DNA from: Anseranas semipalmata
Taxonomy: Eukaryota; Chordata; Aves; Anseriformes; Anseranatidae
Direction of reading: 5' to 3'
Length of the DNA stretch: 64,000 bases
Assembly: GCA_013399115.1 (NCBI GenBank)
Contig: VXAA01006527.1
Location: 203,809 to 267,808, forward strand
A program made the position numbers and the translations under genes. Below are positions 50,412-62,200 of this stretch, one piece after another. The number at the start of each line of letters is the position of its first letter. Positions within the stretch are counted from its first letter, which is position 1. The notes beneath the pieces were generated by a model. It did not search any database and was not told where the DNA came from. It saw only the letters and a program-made list of their open reading frames with translations.

Positions 50412-52880
50412 TATTTATGAACACCCAACTTCAAAACATCAGAACAACAGCTTGAAGTATTTACATTTCTCATAATCAAAAGTAAGAGGAAATGATGCCG
50501 AGAATTATGCAGCCTAGCCAATCTGAAGAGTCATATGATTCAAATCCAAAGGCAACTTCAAAGCCACCTCGTAAAACCCTATGCACAACTTACACAGCAG
50601 CCAGATGCTAGCGCTGCAAGAGCTTCCCAGCATCTGGGTCTTGCAAGCAACAGCCAAACGGAAGCAGAAACTCTTCCCTGTGAAGAAGATTTAACATTTT
50701 TCTACCTACAAAAAGAGCTACATTAGAAACATGTTTGTATCATTCCTCCTCAAAATATGCTAAAGACGACTACTATCATATGTCGCTATAAAGTGTCTTA
50801 TCTATACTACGAAATGTATAGGAAGCTGATCCTTTTACGGAGTATCTGGAACTAACAGCACCAGGATTTTTTAAGAATTAATGCTGCTCTGCTTCCTGCC
50901 CACTCTTCCAGGGCACCGTCCTCAGTGCATCTCCATCTCCTCTGCTGCATGGACAGCTTTCCTTGAAGAATAAGATTCATTCACCAGTGCCTTGTGGGTC
51001 AAGGCTACAGGGTAAAACAAAAAAGATCTGTTCTTTATAAAGTCTGCATAGCTACTTTTATTACTTATTTTGATGACAGACAGGGTTAATGACGTTCTTG
51101 CAGAGAACTCTCCCTTTCCTGGGCTAAATGCCCAAATTCTTTCAGGATTCACAAGACTGTCTATTTAAATTGGGTCCAATTTTTTCCCTACAGAGACCCG
51201 CACAGAATGTTCTGACGAGAAGCTGGGAATCAACCCTTTGAGAAAGCTGCAACTAAACGCACAAGCTCTGTGCAGCAGACAAAAAACATTCAGCACTGTA
51301 TTCTGCCCTGTGTGCAACAACTTTCTATTACTCTAATAAGCTCCACTGTTGAGGCATAAACCCAGCAGTATCAGATTATTAAAACCCGTAAGCTCACTGC
51401 TGCAACCACGAGCCTCCTGTCCTGCCCGCCCTGCGCTTCTTTCCCAGCCTCCTCTCCCTGCCAAGCCCCTGCACTGCTCTCACGCCCCGCTGTCAGCGCA
51501 GACGTTCACCCGGCCGAGGGAGCCAAGCAGCGAGCCTTTGCTCACCGCGCCGAGCACTCGGCGGCCACAGAACAACCTGGGCTGCACCCCCGGGCCCTCC
51601 AGCCGCTGCCGGCCCGCAGCAACGCGCCCGGCCCCGCGGCTGCTCGCCACGCGGGCAGGGAAAGCGGCCCCGTCGCTTCCTGCCCCCAGAAGGGAGCTCA
51701 GCCTCACGGCTGCTCTGCGGGGATTACGCGGTCTTCAGGGTAATAATGAAAAAAGCACTCGCGTCAGAGAGCGTGAAATCAAAAATTAGCAGACATTTGC
51801 AAATGCTGTTACATTATGCTTTCAACGTGCCCCGTCTGTTCTATCTACCACAAGATACCCACCATCAGCCACAGCCCTGAAGGGAAGTATTAGGGTAGAA
51901 GTCCTAACACAGCTACCAGAAAGCAACAAAAATACCAGCTGAGGCACAGAGTGCAATTCAGTTTTCAGCAATCCATGAACAAAGTAAAATGTAATTTTCC
52001 AACTGTCTCGAATTACCAGTTTTTAAGAGTAATTACGCTGAACACACCTCAAGATACCTGCCATGGACCAGTTCAGCAGCAAGGACAACTTTTTACCATC
52101 AGGAACTTGCAGAAACATGAAGATTTGTTTCAGAAAGAAACAGATATTCACAATATTTCAAAATAAGCTACAATGTTTTATCAATATCAATGCAAATGGT
52201 GTTGAAAGCTTGTTAATACCTGTGAATAACACCGTTACTCCTCAACAGGAGTAAGTTTTCAAGTGCAACAAAATCCATGTGAAGCCAACCTTGACCAATG
52301 AAGTAGGAAACAACACAGCAAAGAAAAATAAAAATTAAAGAGCAGTGACAGCTAAAGAACAAATTGAGCTGACGTAAAACAAGCCAGCTTAGAAAGCTAG
52401 TAAAAAAAATATAAATGAGTAATGATGTACCAAATTATTTGGAAATAACATGAACTGCAGTAGGGAGTATCCAGACGAGCTGCATTACAGCCCCACGGAT
52501 AAAACAGCCTGCCTCGTACTGGAGGTACGGACTCAAGTCAGGAACTATGGATCCATCAGCTTTGCTGGTGTGACAGAATATGAATAAATACAGAATTAGT
52601 GGCTTTTAGTTTTGCATGTGGAAGAAATTTTTATAATATCCATCAGCTTTTCACTGACTAATTGACTGCCTAATGACCAGTAGATATTTGGAACAGAGGA
52701 GCCTGAAGAATAAATCCAAAAATACTCTCCTGCCCAGCAGGGTGAAACGGCACTCTTGTGCTCCTATTGGGCTACAGGAAAGAATTGTGCAATATCAGAC
52801 ATCCTGTCTGCTTCAAATCAAACCGTGCACTAAGTCCCAAAATATCCCTCGGATGAGACCACTCTTCAGGCACAAATCTC
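50412..52880. other. Upstream noncoding segment with one CpG-rich patch
   Basis: About 51410-51720 is GC-rich with many CG (gcagacgttcacccggccgag, accgcgccgagcactcggcgg, aacgcgcccggccccgcgg). The rest is AT-rich with no recognised exon, RNA or transposon. Confidence 0.6.
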
Positions 52881-55800
52881 TGTACTTACAGCAGCACGCG
52901 CCGCGGGCTCTAGGATTCAGAGAGCCGCATCTCCTAACCCACCGCGCGGCTGCTGCGGCCACGCGGGTGCAGGAGGGCAGCGGCCGCCAGAGGTACACCG
53001 GCCCCCGACGGAGTCGAGGTGGGGGCTCCACGCCTGTCCTGGCTCCACGCTCTGTCTTCCCCAGCCACCAGCCGGCGTCACAGAGTACATACGTGGATCT
53101 CCCCGGGGCCGTCAGCAGGACCCTGCAGGGAATGGGAGATGTCTGGAGAGCAAAAGGAGCGCGTGGGCAAGGCTTCCATGAAAACAACAGAACTGTTTGG
53201 ATAGCACACGTTCCCGTGAGTCGATGGGGTTCCCGCACTACGACCAACAGCTGCGGAACAACTTGTTTTAAAAAAAGTAAATGCATGGAAAAGGGGAATG
53301 TACAGAAGAAAAATAAGGTGCTTGAAAAGATAGAAAATATTTGTTAATGAATTTGCAACATCTACCAGTTGGTTACAGCTCCGGATGTTCATTCAAAATT
53401 TCCGTCGCACGTTTTGCAGTGATTCCCCTCCTTTCTCCCCGCCTTGGACTTGCAACTATTTTTCATGAGAGGTGGATGGGGACCAAGAGGGTCAGGAGCT
53501 TTTCTTGTCAAGAAGCCTTTTGTCCAAAAACATGAAAAAACAGACATGCTACCCCAACTTAACCTTCTCTGCTTGCCAGGGCACAAGTACCAGCCCCTGT
53601 AAGGCAATACAGTAACAGAACTAGAGGTTCCATCTGCTGACACCCTCTCATCACTCCGTTACTCAGTAATACTTTCAGACCTTCCTTCAATATAACACAT
53701 CCAACACCTTCATTACATCTCTATACAAATTAAAATGACTCAGCCTAAAATTTTAGATACAAGTTTTGTAAATTTTAAGAAATTTTATGTGCATGTAGAT
53801 GTTAACATCAACCTCACTCTTAGTACAAAGCAACAGCAAGAAAAAAAAAAAATCCAACAAATCGCCAAATTGCTCAATTTGAAGAACTAGCATCAAAACT
53901 TATGGCATTTCCATCCCACAATTTCACTGTCAGCCAACTTCATACTCAAACACCTATACTGCACTCAAGACACCCGGGCTCCCATGCACCACTGGTATGA
54001 CATGAGGAGACCTTTTCTTACTGAACCAACTCCTCTTAAATCAGCTACTCCGACACATTTCTTGTGTCCATAGAACGCCCAACAAGAACTTTTTGAGGCT
54101 TCCTACCTTCAATGAACATACCTTGATGGCAGAAAACACTGCGCAGGACTCTGGATTCAAATGCACTCACGCAGTCGAAGCAATCGCTCGGGGCAGGCAG
54201 AGGACCTCAAGCAAAGCGATGTTCTTCCCACCCGGGGCTTTCAGCCTGCCGGCCCGCTCAGCAGGCGTCCTGCTTCACGGGTCTTCCACAGAGAGCAGGG
54301 ACCGGGGACAGCACAGACCCCACGGACAGCAGCAAGGCCCACACAGGCACACAACTTGCAACTGCCACAACTTAGCACCGCTGCTCGTGGCTCTTCCCTA
54401 GCAGCTGCGTGTCACAAACCAAGCGACAGCAACGCTACTGCTCCGTCTTTAACCCAGTTTTGTTTTGTTGTAGATCCAAACAGAAAGTGGTAAATTGCAT
54501 CAGTGGTTTCTAACAATAAAGTTATCTCAAACAGATTTCACAGGAGTCAAAATTGCAGTGTGCAACTTGAGCTCTAAATTCTTATCAGACTTAAATATGG
54601 CAGCAAGGAAAAGCTAGTCTTGTAACTGCTCCTAAATCCTAACAGATTTTCTAATTAAGTTGATTAACCCTCCTTGCACGCTTCTCAAATATCCATTCAG
54701 AACAGCCTCACAAACAAGGGATTTCTCAGTCCTGCAACACAGGGCTTGCAAGAGAGCTTCATAAATCAATGGAGTTGAATTAAGGTTAAAAACTGTGACT
54801 GTGGCCAGCGCAGTACTTGTTTAAGAGGGAAGATGTACCCGTTACTTCAGGAAGAGGAAGAATTCCAGGAGGCAATTTTTCACATTGCCAGTGGGTTTCG
54901 AGAAGTCACAGCCCCATGCTAACAGACTTGGACTATTTCGGATCAGACGAAGGCACGAGAGACATAAACCCCAAGTCCCAGAGCTGGGAACACAGCGGAG
55001 GGCAGGCAGCAGGACCGCATCACTCCGTCTTAGAGGTCAAACCTGACCTTTGAACCATGGGAGGCAACGAGGCTGCTCTGCCACGGTGCCTCGTGACCCC
55101 AGTGCCGCCGAGTGACTCACGCCCTCAGGAGTTTGCAGTCTAAACCCACAGCCTGCTGGTAAAACGAGAGCTAGCCCGTGGGGGGACAGAACCGCCGCAC
55201 GCTCCCAGCAGAGCTTCCAGCCACGGGCCTGCGAGCACCAGTACTTCACCCTGCGGCAACGGCCCGAGGAAGAGCCACGGACACCAGCAACTGAGCCTGC
55301 AGCAGAATTAACGCCGCATGCTGGGTGTGTGAACAAGAGCCACGCTGGTCGGTACTGCTGCCTGATGACTTAACATAGACAGAAACTTAAATACGGTCCC
55401 GTATAACAAATTGGAGACTGCCTCCAAAGGGAAAATACATTCCCCACATCATCTAGCTGCTATCACCCTACTCTTTAGCGTCACCTATGTCACCAATAAA
55501 ATGAGCAAGCTGGCCTTCAGCTGTCGCCGGTTTCAGATGAACAAGAGGAAAGATAAGAGGCAACTTTGGCAAAGTCTGATAAGACTAATGACGCGTGGTT
55601 CATTTCAAACGTTACTTCCTGTAGAGCACTGTATGCAAATGGGCAATTTAAACACCCCGCCGCCTGCCGACCCAGGCTTGCCTTTCCCGTACTTTTCTAG
55701 CCGAGCAACCTCCCACACTGCCAGCTTCTGCCAGTGCCAGGAACGCCCAAACGGAGCTGACAAGCGGCAGGACGGGGCCCAGGGACCCCGCTGCGCTGGG

Positions 55801-58100
55801 GAGAAGACAATTTGTCACCCGCCACCCGCACAGAGCGCGCACACCGCTGCCTTTGGTCTAAGGAAATGTAAAACCCGGCAGAACCCCAAATACTCCAAAA
55901 GGTGAGCAAGGTGACGAGGAGAGGAGGGTGAAAGACAGGTCTGTCCCAGCAGTGCTGAGTGAGCGTCTTTCATTGCCCTGTTACTGATGGAACGAACGAA
56001 GCTGAGGCAGTAAACATTCTGAAAATAAAGTTCTTGTTTCCTTCATTACCCTTTTGACTCTTTTAATCCATAAGCAAATGGAATATTGAGGGGGTTTATG
56101 GAGGAGGAAAAAAAAAGGCTAAAGGGAACACCACAGCATGATGTGCTCACAAAGCATAACCAACTCCAAAATTAAAAACAAACAAACAAACTGGCTGAAC
56201 CTTTGAAAACAACATACACTCTGTTATGCCAAAAATGCTACAATGTCTGCTGGTCCACAAGAACGAATTGTGGTTTACCTCTGGGAAGACAGAAAAGTGC
56301 AACTAGAAGGCAGGCTCCTTAGGGGATTTATTAGATCCTCACAGAGTCATCACAGACATTGCAACCTGCTTCTGCAGCAGAAGCATCGTCTTGCAGAAAT
56401 AGAAAAGCACAAAAGAAGAAAACCCAGCAGATTACACTTCAGCACGCGCAGGGAGCCCAGGAAGAGAGCTCAGTACAAACTGCTCAGCCGCTCCAGCCGT
56501 GCCGACCCCAGACCTCCCACAAAATTTCCCACCGTTCCACCTCTTCGAGAGCTACTGGCAGCACGTGCACTCAGGGACGTCCCGAACACCGGGGTTTCCA
56601 AGCCACCGGCGATCTCCGTGCCCACGCACCCGGGGTGCTCCAGCGAAAGGAGCCCCAGCGTCAGGTCGCACCGCCGTGTAACGCCGCCGGCGAAAGGAGC
56701 GAGGGGAAAGGCGGTCTCACAAGGAAGGACCCAGGTGCAGGGAGATCACCTTCTCTGCCCAGGCCTGCCGACACCCCGTAGGCTCGAACAGATTTTGACT
56801 TTAAAACCGGCAGCTGCAGCGCTCACAAAGGCGAGCCAGCCCTCCCTCCTCCCTGCAGCACCACAGCTCCCCTCGGGAGCCGGGCGCTCACAAACACAGC
56901 GATGTTTGGCTTACAGTCGTCAGTTACATCAATAGCCGACCAAAAATATCCAAACAGTATTTGCAGCAATTTTGACTTAAGTAGCTGCAATGTGATTAAC
57001 AGTCTTTTCTTCAGAGAGGGCTGTGGCAAGTTTTCCCCTCTCCCTCCATTAGTGATGAAGCACAAAAGCTAAAATAAGTCATCACAGTCACTTTAAAGTA
57101 CAAACCAGGGAGACTAAAAGAAATCCCAATAGGTCACACTGTAAATTATGGCATTCCGTAATATACAAAGAACCAAGAGCAAACACAGGTAAAGAACTGT
57201 ACCCACCACTGTTTACCCTTGGATGGTAAAGTTCTTACGACTGACATAACGTTATAAATTGAGTAATTGACCTGTAAGGAAGTAAGGAGCTCAGGAGAGT
57301 TAAAAATTACCCTATAAATACCATAAAGATTAACAGATTTGTAATACCCACCCAAGAAGCACTTACTCTAAGTAGAATGATTATGAAAACACAGCAAGAA
57401 TATTTACTACATAGTACCGACTCCAGTATATACAGACTGCCACAAAAGGCAGCACTGGTTCTTAATATAGTGACAGCTGAAAGTCACCACTTAGATTTCC
57501 CAGCTGATTAAAGGGTAACATACAGACACACGCAGTCCTGACTTATTTGCTTCTTTGAAATACATTCATGTATTTTGAAGGACCTTTTCAAGGCTTTTTG
57601 TTGCTGCTGTTCTAGTTTAACATTTTTAAGATTTAAGTTTTGCACAGCTGTTTGACAGAAAGTCTAATGAAATACTGACAGCACAGGAGAATGAAAGCAG
57701 AACTTCCACGAACGAAAGGGATTTTTCGTGTCCACGTTTGACAATATTTATTTCAGTCTAAATCCCTGCCCTTGGGGAAAAAGGAACCTTAAAATATCTA
57801 CAGCTTTTTCTCCCCCTCTCCTCGCTGTAATGACATCCATATGCCCCAAGAACCAGAACCCACCACGAGCTCTCCAAGAGTCTTGACATTCACAGCGTTT
57901 CTATGCAAGAAACGCAAAACGTTCCAACAAGGAGAAAAAAACGCTCCTTTTCAGGACAGCAGAGACAAACGTCCATGCGGGTAAGGACAGGACAGAGACT
58001 TCAACTGAAACTCCTCAAAAAGAATGGTATCGAATTGACTGGGAAGTCACAATCCATCCTGTAGGTCAACACCCCCCAGCTGCTGCTGCACCACCGACAG
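52881..58100. other. Upstream noncoding segment with several GC-rich patches
   Basis: GC-rich patches occur at about 52890-53110, 54170-54330, 55070-55290, 55655-55850 and 56450-56890. They alternate with AT-rich stretches (53280-54150, 54480-54900, 56900-58100) that hold nothing recognisable. Open frames up to 230 codons (56243-56935) lack known domains or splice context. Confidence 0.6.
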
Positions 58101-59370
58101 CAGTTTTGATCTCCAGCTGCGCAGTGGGAAATCCACGAGGCTAAGAGAAAAGTTACTCCCCGACGTGAAGGAGGACGAGGAGGCAGCTGGCTCCGAGGAA
58201 GGAGGAAGAAGGGAACGTGCCCTTCCCTGCGCCAAGGGCCGGGGCAGGCGGGCACCGCGCAGCAGCGAGCCCCCCGCCACGCCCGTCCCCCCGCACGCAG
58301 GGAGCCGTCCTCGCCGCCCGCTCCTCCTGTCAGCGCGGACCTAAGGTTCCGCTTCACACACGCCGGGAGCTTTCAGCAGGCCGGCGGGCATTTCCCGCCT
58401 CGTGGCGGGCGGGCTTCTCGAGGCGCGCAATCCGGACGACAAAAGCAACTGGAGAGCAGCGCCTGTCACTGAGCTCCGCAAAATGAAAGCCTTGCCAATC
58501 CTCCCAGGGCGTGGAGCAGCACCTGCTCGTCGGCAGGCTGGGCTGGGCGCAGGGTCACGGCCCTTCTCAGCTCAGTTTTTGACCCCTGCAGAAGCAGGGC
58601 ACTAGGTGAGGTGCCACCGCTCCCCCGGGACAGGGGACGGAGCCGTGGGACGGGCAACCCCCGAGGGACGGGTGTCCCCCCGAGGGGCGGCAGGGCCTGG
58701 CCCTGGGACCCCCTCTGCAGGGCACAGGCCGCAGGGCGGCTCGGGAGAGGTGGGACACGGAGCTGAAACGCAAGGCCGGGCCCTCCTCNAAGGTCCCCCA
58801 GCTGTCTCCCGGCCAGGCTGCAGCGCCCATCTCGGGCCGCCGACAGCCATGCACCCCGCGAATAGCTGCGGCAGCGCCAAGCTTATCGCCCCCTCCTCAG
58901 GGGGAGCCCCCGCCCCGTTCTCGGCGTTCCCCACCCAGGGCAACAGCCGCGGCTCTCGCCCAGGTTGGCTCACAAGCGTGCTGAGCTGGCCCGGTGGCTT
59001 CACCCGAAGTGGCCCGGCCACGCTCCCGCACACTGGGCCGAGGGCGGGACGGGCCAGGAGCCACCTCCTGCCCCATCGCCAAAGGCGCGCTTCCCAGCGG
59101 CCTCCCGCAGACGGCACGCTCCCGCCGGTGCTGCACGAGCGACCCGGCCGCTGCCTGCAGAAGCGACACGCGGCCCTCGCGCGGCGCCAAGGAGCCGATC
59201 CACAGCAGCAGCCACGCGAACCGAAGGCGCGCAGACCCCTACCCCTGCGATCGGGGCAGCTTCAGAGCGAGAACCACTTGAAATTACGACCAAAACCAAA
59301 CCCAAAGGGCGAGCGCACCGACCTGCCGCGCTGGTGCCCGAGGTCCTGCCCAAAGACTGGGAAGGGCTCG
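58101..59370. promoter_or_regulatory. Largest CpG island in the window (about 1.2 kb)
   Basis: Sustained GC- and CG-rich sequence, with the densest parts at about 58180-58460 and 58580-59330. It includes repeated GGGACGG-type motifs near 58625-58680 and one ambiguous base at 58790. Its length is typical of a housekeeping-type promoter. It lies about 21 kb upstream of the NEK6 start codon, so it may be a distal NEK6 promoter or belong to an unannotated transcript. A 290-codon plus frame across it (58606-59478) is low-complexity in composition, has no domain and is overlapped by antisense frames of similar size. Confidence 0.45.
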
Positions 59371-61370
59371 GCACGTGGGCACCACGCCTGGAGCCCACAG
59401 CTGAAGACCCAAGTTACTCAAAGCAGAAACACAAGAAATTTGAAGAAGTGCCTAGGGACTGTAATTAAAAAAAAATAGCAAGGAAATAATCATAAGCAGG
59501 AAAAGCTGTATGACAGCTGCCGCCACTTTTTCATTTAAAAAAATAAAATAAAGACAAACCACAATCTTACCATCTTCTGCATTTTGTGACTAGGCATGCC
59601 ATAACGGTTTCAGTATGTTTTATAACTGTCGTGGTGTACTAGCTCGCTCAAAATAGTACCTCCAACTACCCTAACTTCTGATCCCAAAACGAGGTTCATG
59701 CAGTTCTGTGCATGACCTCCATTTATCAAACAACATCAGGTACCCACTACTACCATCTCAAGATCTTAGCCAAAAACACTCAATTTAACAAAAACCATTA
59801 GACCTTCCATATCTGCTCTTCTGGGGACTTCTCTGCACTCGGAGTGTATTAAAAATATGGATTTGCTATACGAGTCCTTGAGTGTTTCCAAACTACCTGA
59901 TCTTCTTGTGTAAAACAGTACAAGAACAGGACAGCCAATACCACTGTGTTTTAATGAAACGCAGTAGACTCTCAAGAAGTAATTCATAAACTACCTGCAA
60001 GTCACTGGAGGAAAAACAAACAAAAAAACAAATACGCAGTTACCTCAGTGTCACTGCAGGAGCAGGAGTTTTACTGGGGATGAGGACTACGCTGCCCTAA
60101 CCTGATAAGGGGAAGATTTTAAACGCAGTATTTAAGTAGATTTAGAATTGCAGCTCTTTATTTAAAAAACAAACAAACAAAAAAAAAAAACAAAAAAAAA
60201 ACAACAACAACAAAAAACCACCACTAATAAATAATGCATTCTGACTTCTAAACAAGCATTTGTGAGGTTTCAAGAATGCTTTGGAGTACGAAATTCCTAG
60301 AGTCTCATTCACTTACACCACTTGTTTCAAATAGATACAGTCTGCTGTCGGTTCACTTAAACGTGTAACAGGAAACTCAAATTTGACTAAAAGGTAGTAT
60401 TACGTTACTACTGGTTTTGTATGGAAACCTTTTTAGAAGTAACAAGCTAAGGGGAAGTTTTTTTTCCTCTCCATCTGCGACTGACAGCTGCTCACTGCCT
60501 GGAATCTCTGATAGCAGACACTTCAAGTAGCACCAAGCTGAAGTAAACACTTCAGAAATTTAATTTCTTTAGCTGCACTGACACTGTAAAAGGATTTTCA
60601 ATTCGATATTTGCCACGTGATAAATCAAATCATCTGAGTAGACACTGGAAGCTAAATACACGGTTGTAGTTCATCTTATTTAAAAATATATTTTTATGAA
60701 ATATTTAAAATATTCTGAAAGCTATAAAAATACTTTAAAATGTTAACACAATTCAAGAGTCGTCTCGCGCATGTATGTCAGCGTACAGCATGTCCAGATG
60801 TTTAAATACTTAGCACAGGTTAGACCTTGAAGTAATCTCGATCCAAGACAATATGCATATAAAAAATAAGCCAAGATAGAAAAAGACCTATTTAGCCGTA
60901 AAAAGATTTGACAGCTTTACAGACTGCTGCGTTTGAACCACTATTAAAAGTAACTCCCCACGGTTTTCTGCTTCTAAATAAAACTTCGCTCACGAGCTCT
61001 AGAACTGCCCGCTCAGTCCCACGCTTGCAAGAACCTCGGTTCTCCCCATCCGATGTTGCAGCCGACCAGAGACAGCCGCTCCAGGCCGGCTTTAGAAACA
61101 AACGGCACCCTCCCCAGACCTGCGAGACGTTTTTAAACAGGGGCTGAATGTTCTCTGCAATTCAGACACGCTGCAACAATTGCAACCTGATGGGGGGAAA
61201 AAAAAACAAAACACTATGCCTCTAAAAAGCAGGTTTTAAAAAAATCTAGATTTTGCATGCAAATTTTTTGGTTTCTGCTTTTTTTTTTTTTTTTTTTCTT
61301 TTCCTTCCGCCCTCCTCCTTTCAGCATCCTCTGCTGCCCCGTGTAGCCCGAACTGAACACCCGTGGGGAT
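59371..61370. other. AT-rich upstream noncoding segment with A-rich and T-rich tracts
   Basis: An A-rich tract with CAA/CAAA steps lies at about 60163-60218, and a T-run at 61279-61297. A modest CG patch is near 61000-61100. No recognised exon, RNA gene or transposon. Confidence 0.6.
60163..60218. repeat. A-rich (CAAA/CAA) low-complexity tract
   Basis: Runs of A broken by single C, including (CAA)n near 60201-60213. No attached element body is recognised. Confidence 0.85.
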
Positions 61371-62200
61371 CCCACAACTTCTTGGGGAGCCACTGTGCTT
61401 TGGCAGAGGCGTCTGCTCGTCTCGCCGCTGCAGCCGGGACCTGACAGGCGCCAGGCAGCTCCGCACATCCCCGCCAGCACGCAGGCGCATGCCCGCGGCC
61501 CCGTAAGGGGCTCCGGCAGCCCGCACTGCTTTCGGCCTGTGGAACGTCTCTGTAACTTACCGGGCCTGTACCTCATCATTTTTAATTTGCTCTCATACCA
61601 AAGCACTGTGTAATACCTGTCGCAGCGCCACTGGAAGCGTCCCGCAAAGAAAAGGCACCAAGCCGTGCTTCCCCGCGCCGGGACGGAGCGCGTGGGGCCA
61701 GGCCTCGCAAGCCCCAGCTGAACCCACGCCCCCCGGCAGACCGAGGCCGGAGGATCTCGCCCACTTCCCGGAGCACGCGCCCGCTGCCCTTGCTGAAGCA
61801 GCCTGATGGCTCGGTGGGCCCGTGCCCCTCTGGGAGGGGTTCAACGTAACCCGACTTTTCTTCTGTGCTTCCTTGGCTTCACACCAGCTCACCCCGCGGA
61901 GCCAACTCGCCCATATGTGGCCGTCCCCAGCCTCGGACTCCCAGGACCCTGCACCAGTAAAGGCCGTTTTGTCTGGTGCTCACCTGGGCGCTGCGAGGAT
62001 GCGCTCGCGCCTTCCCTGCCACCACACCTGCCTCGCGCCCAGCGGCAGTGTGGGCCACCAGTGTGGGCCACCAGCTCCTCGCCAAAAGCCACATTTTCAG
62101 GGCCCTCAGCGATGAGTGGCATCAATGCAATCAAGAGCTCTATTTCAACTGCACGAACATTCAGTGCTTGCTTTCAGTATTGTAAGAATGCTGCTGGTGC
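61371..62200. promoter_or_regulatory. GC-rich block with CpG patches and a 13-bp tandem duplication
   Basis: CG-rich patches lie at about 61400-61530 and 61650-61800 (ccccgcgccgggacggagcgcg, cacgcgcccgc). cagtgtgggccac is duplicated in tandem at 62046-62058 and 62059-62071. Open frames on both strands have no known domain. Confidence 0.3.

Noticed and set aside
52673..53347. 224-codon plus-strand open frame
   Set aside because: No domain. A 157-codon antisense frame covers the same GC-rich stretch.
56243..56935. 230-codon plus-strand open frame
   Set aside because: No recognisable domain, biased low-information composition, and another long plus frame (56359-56781) overlaps it in a different register.
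58606..59478. 290-codon plus-strand open frame in the large CpG island
   Set aside because: Composition (P, G, A, R, S rich) is what GC-rich noncoding DNA yields. It contains the ambiguous base, shows no domain and is overlapped by antisense frames of 95-171 codons.
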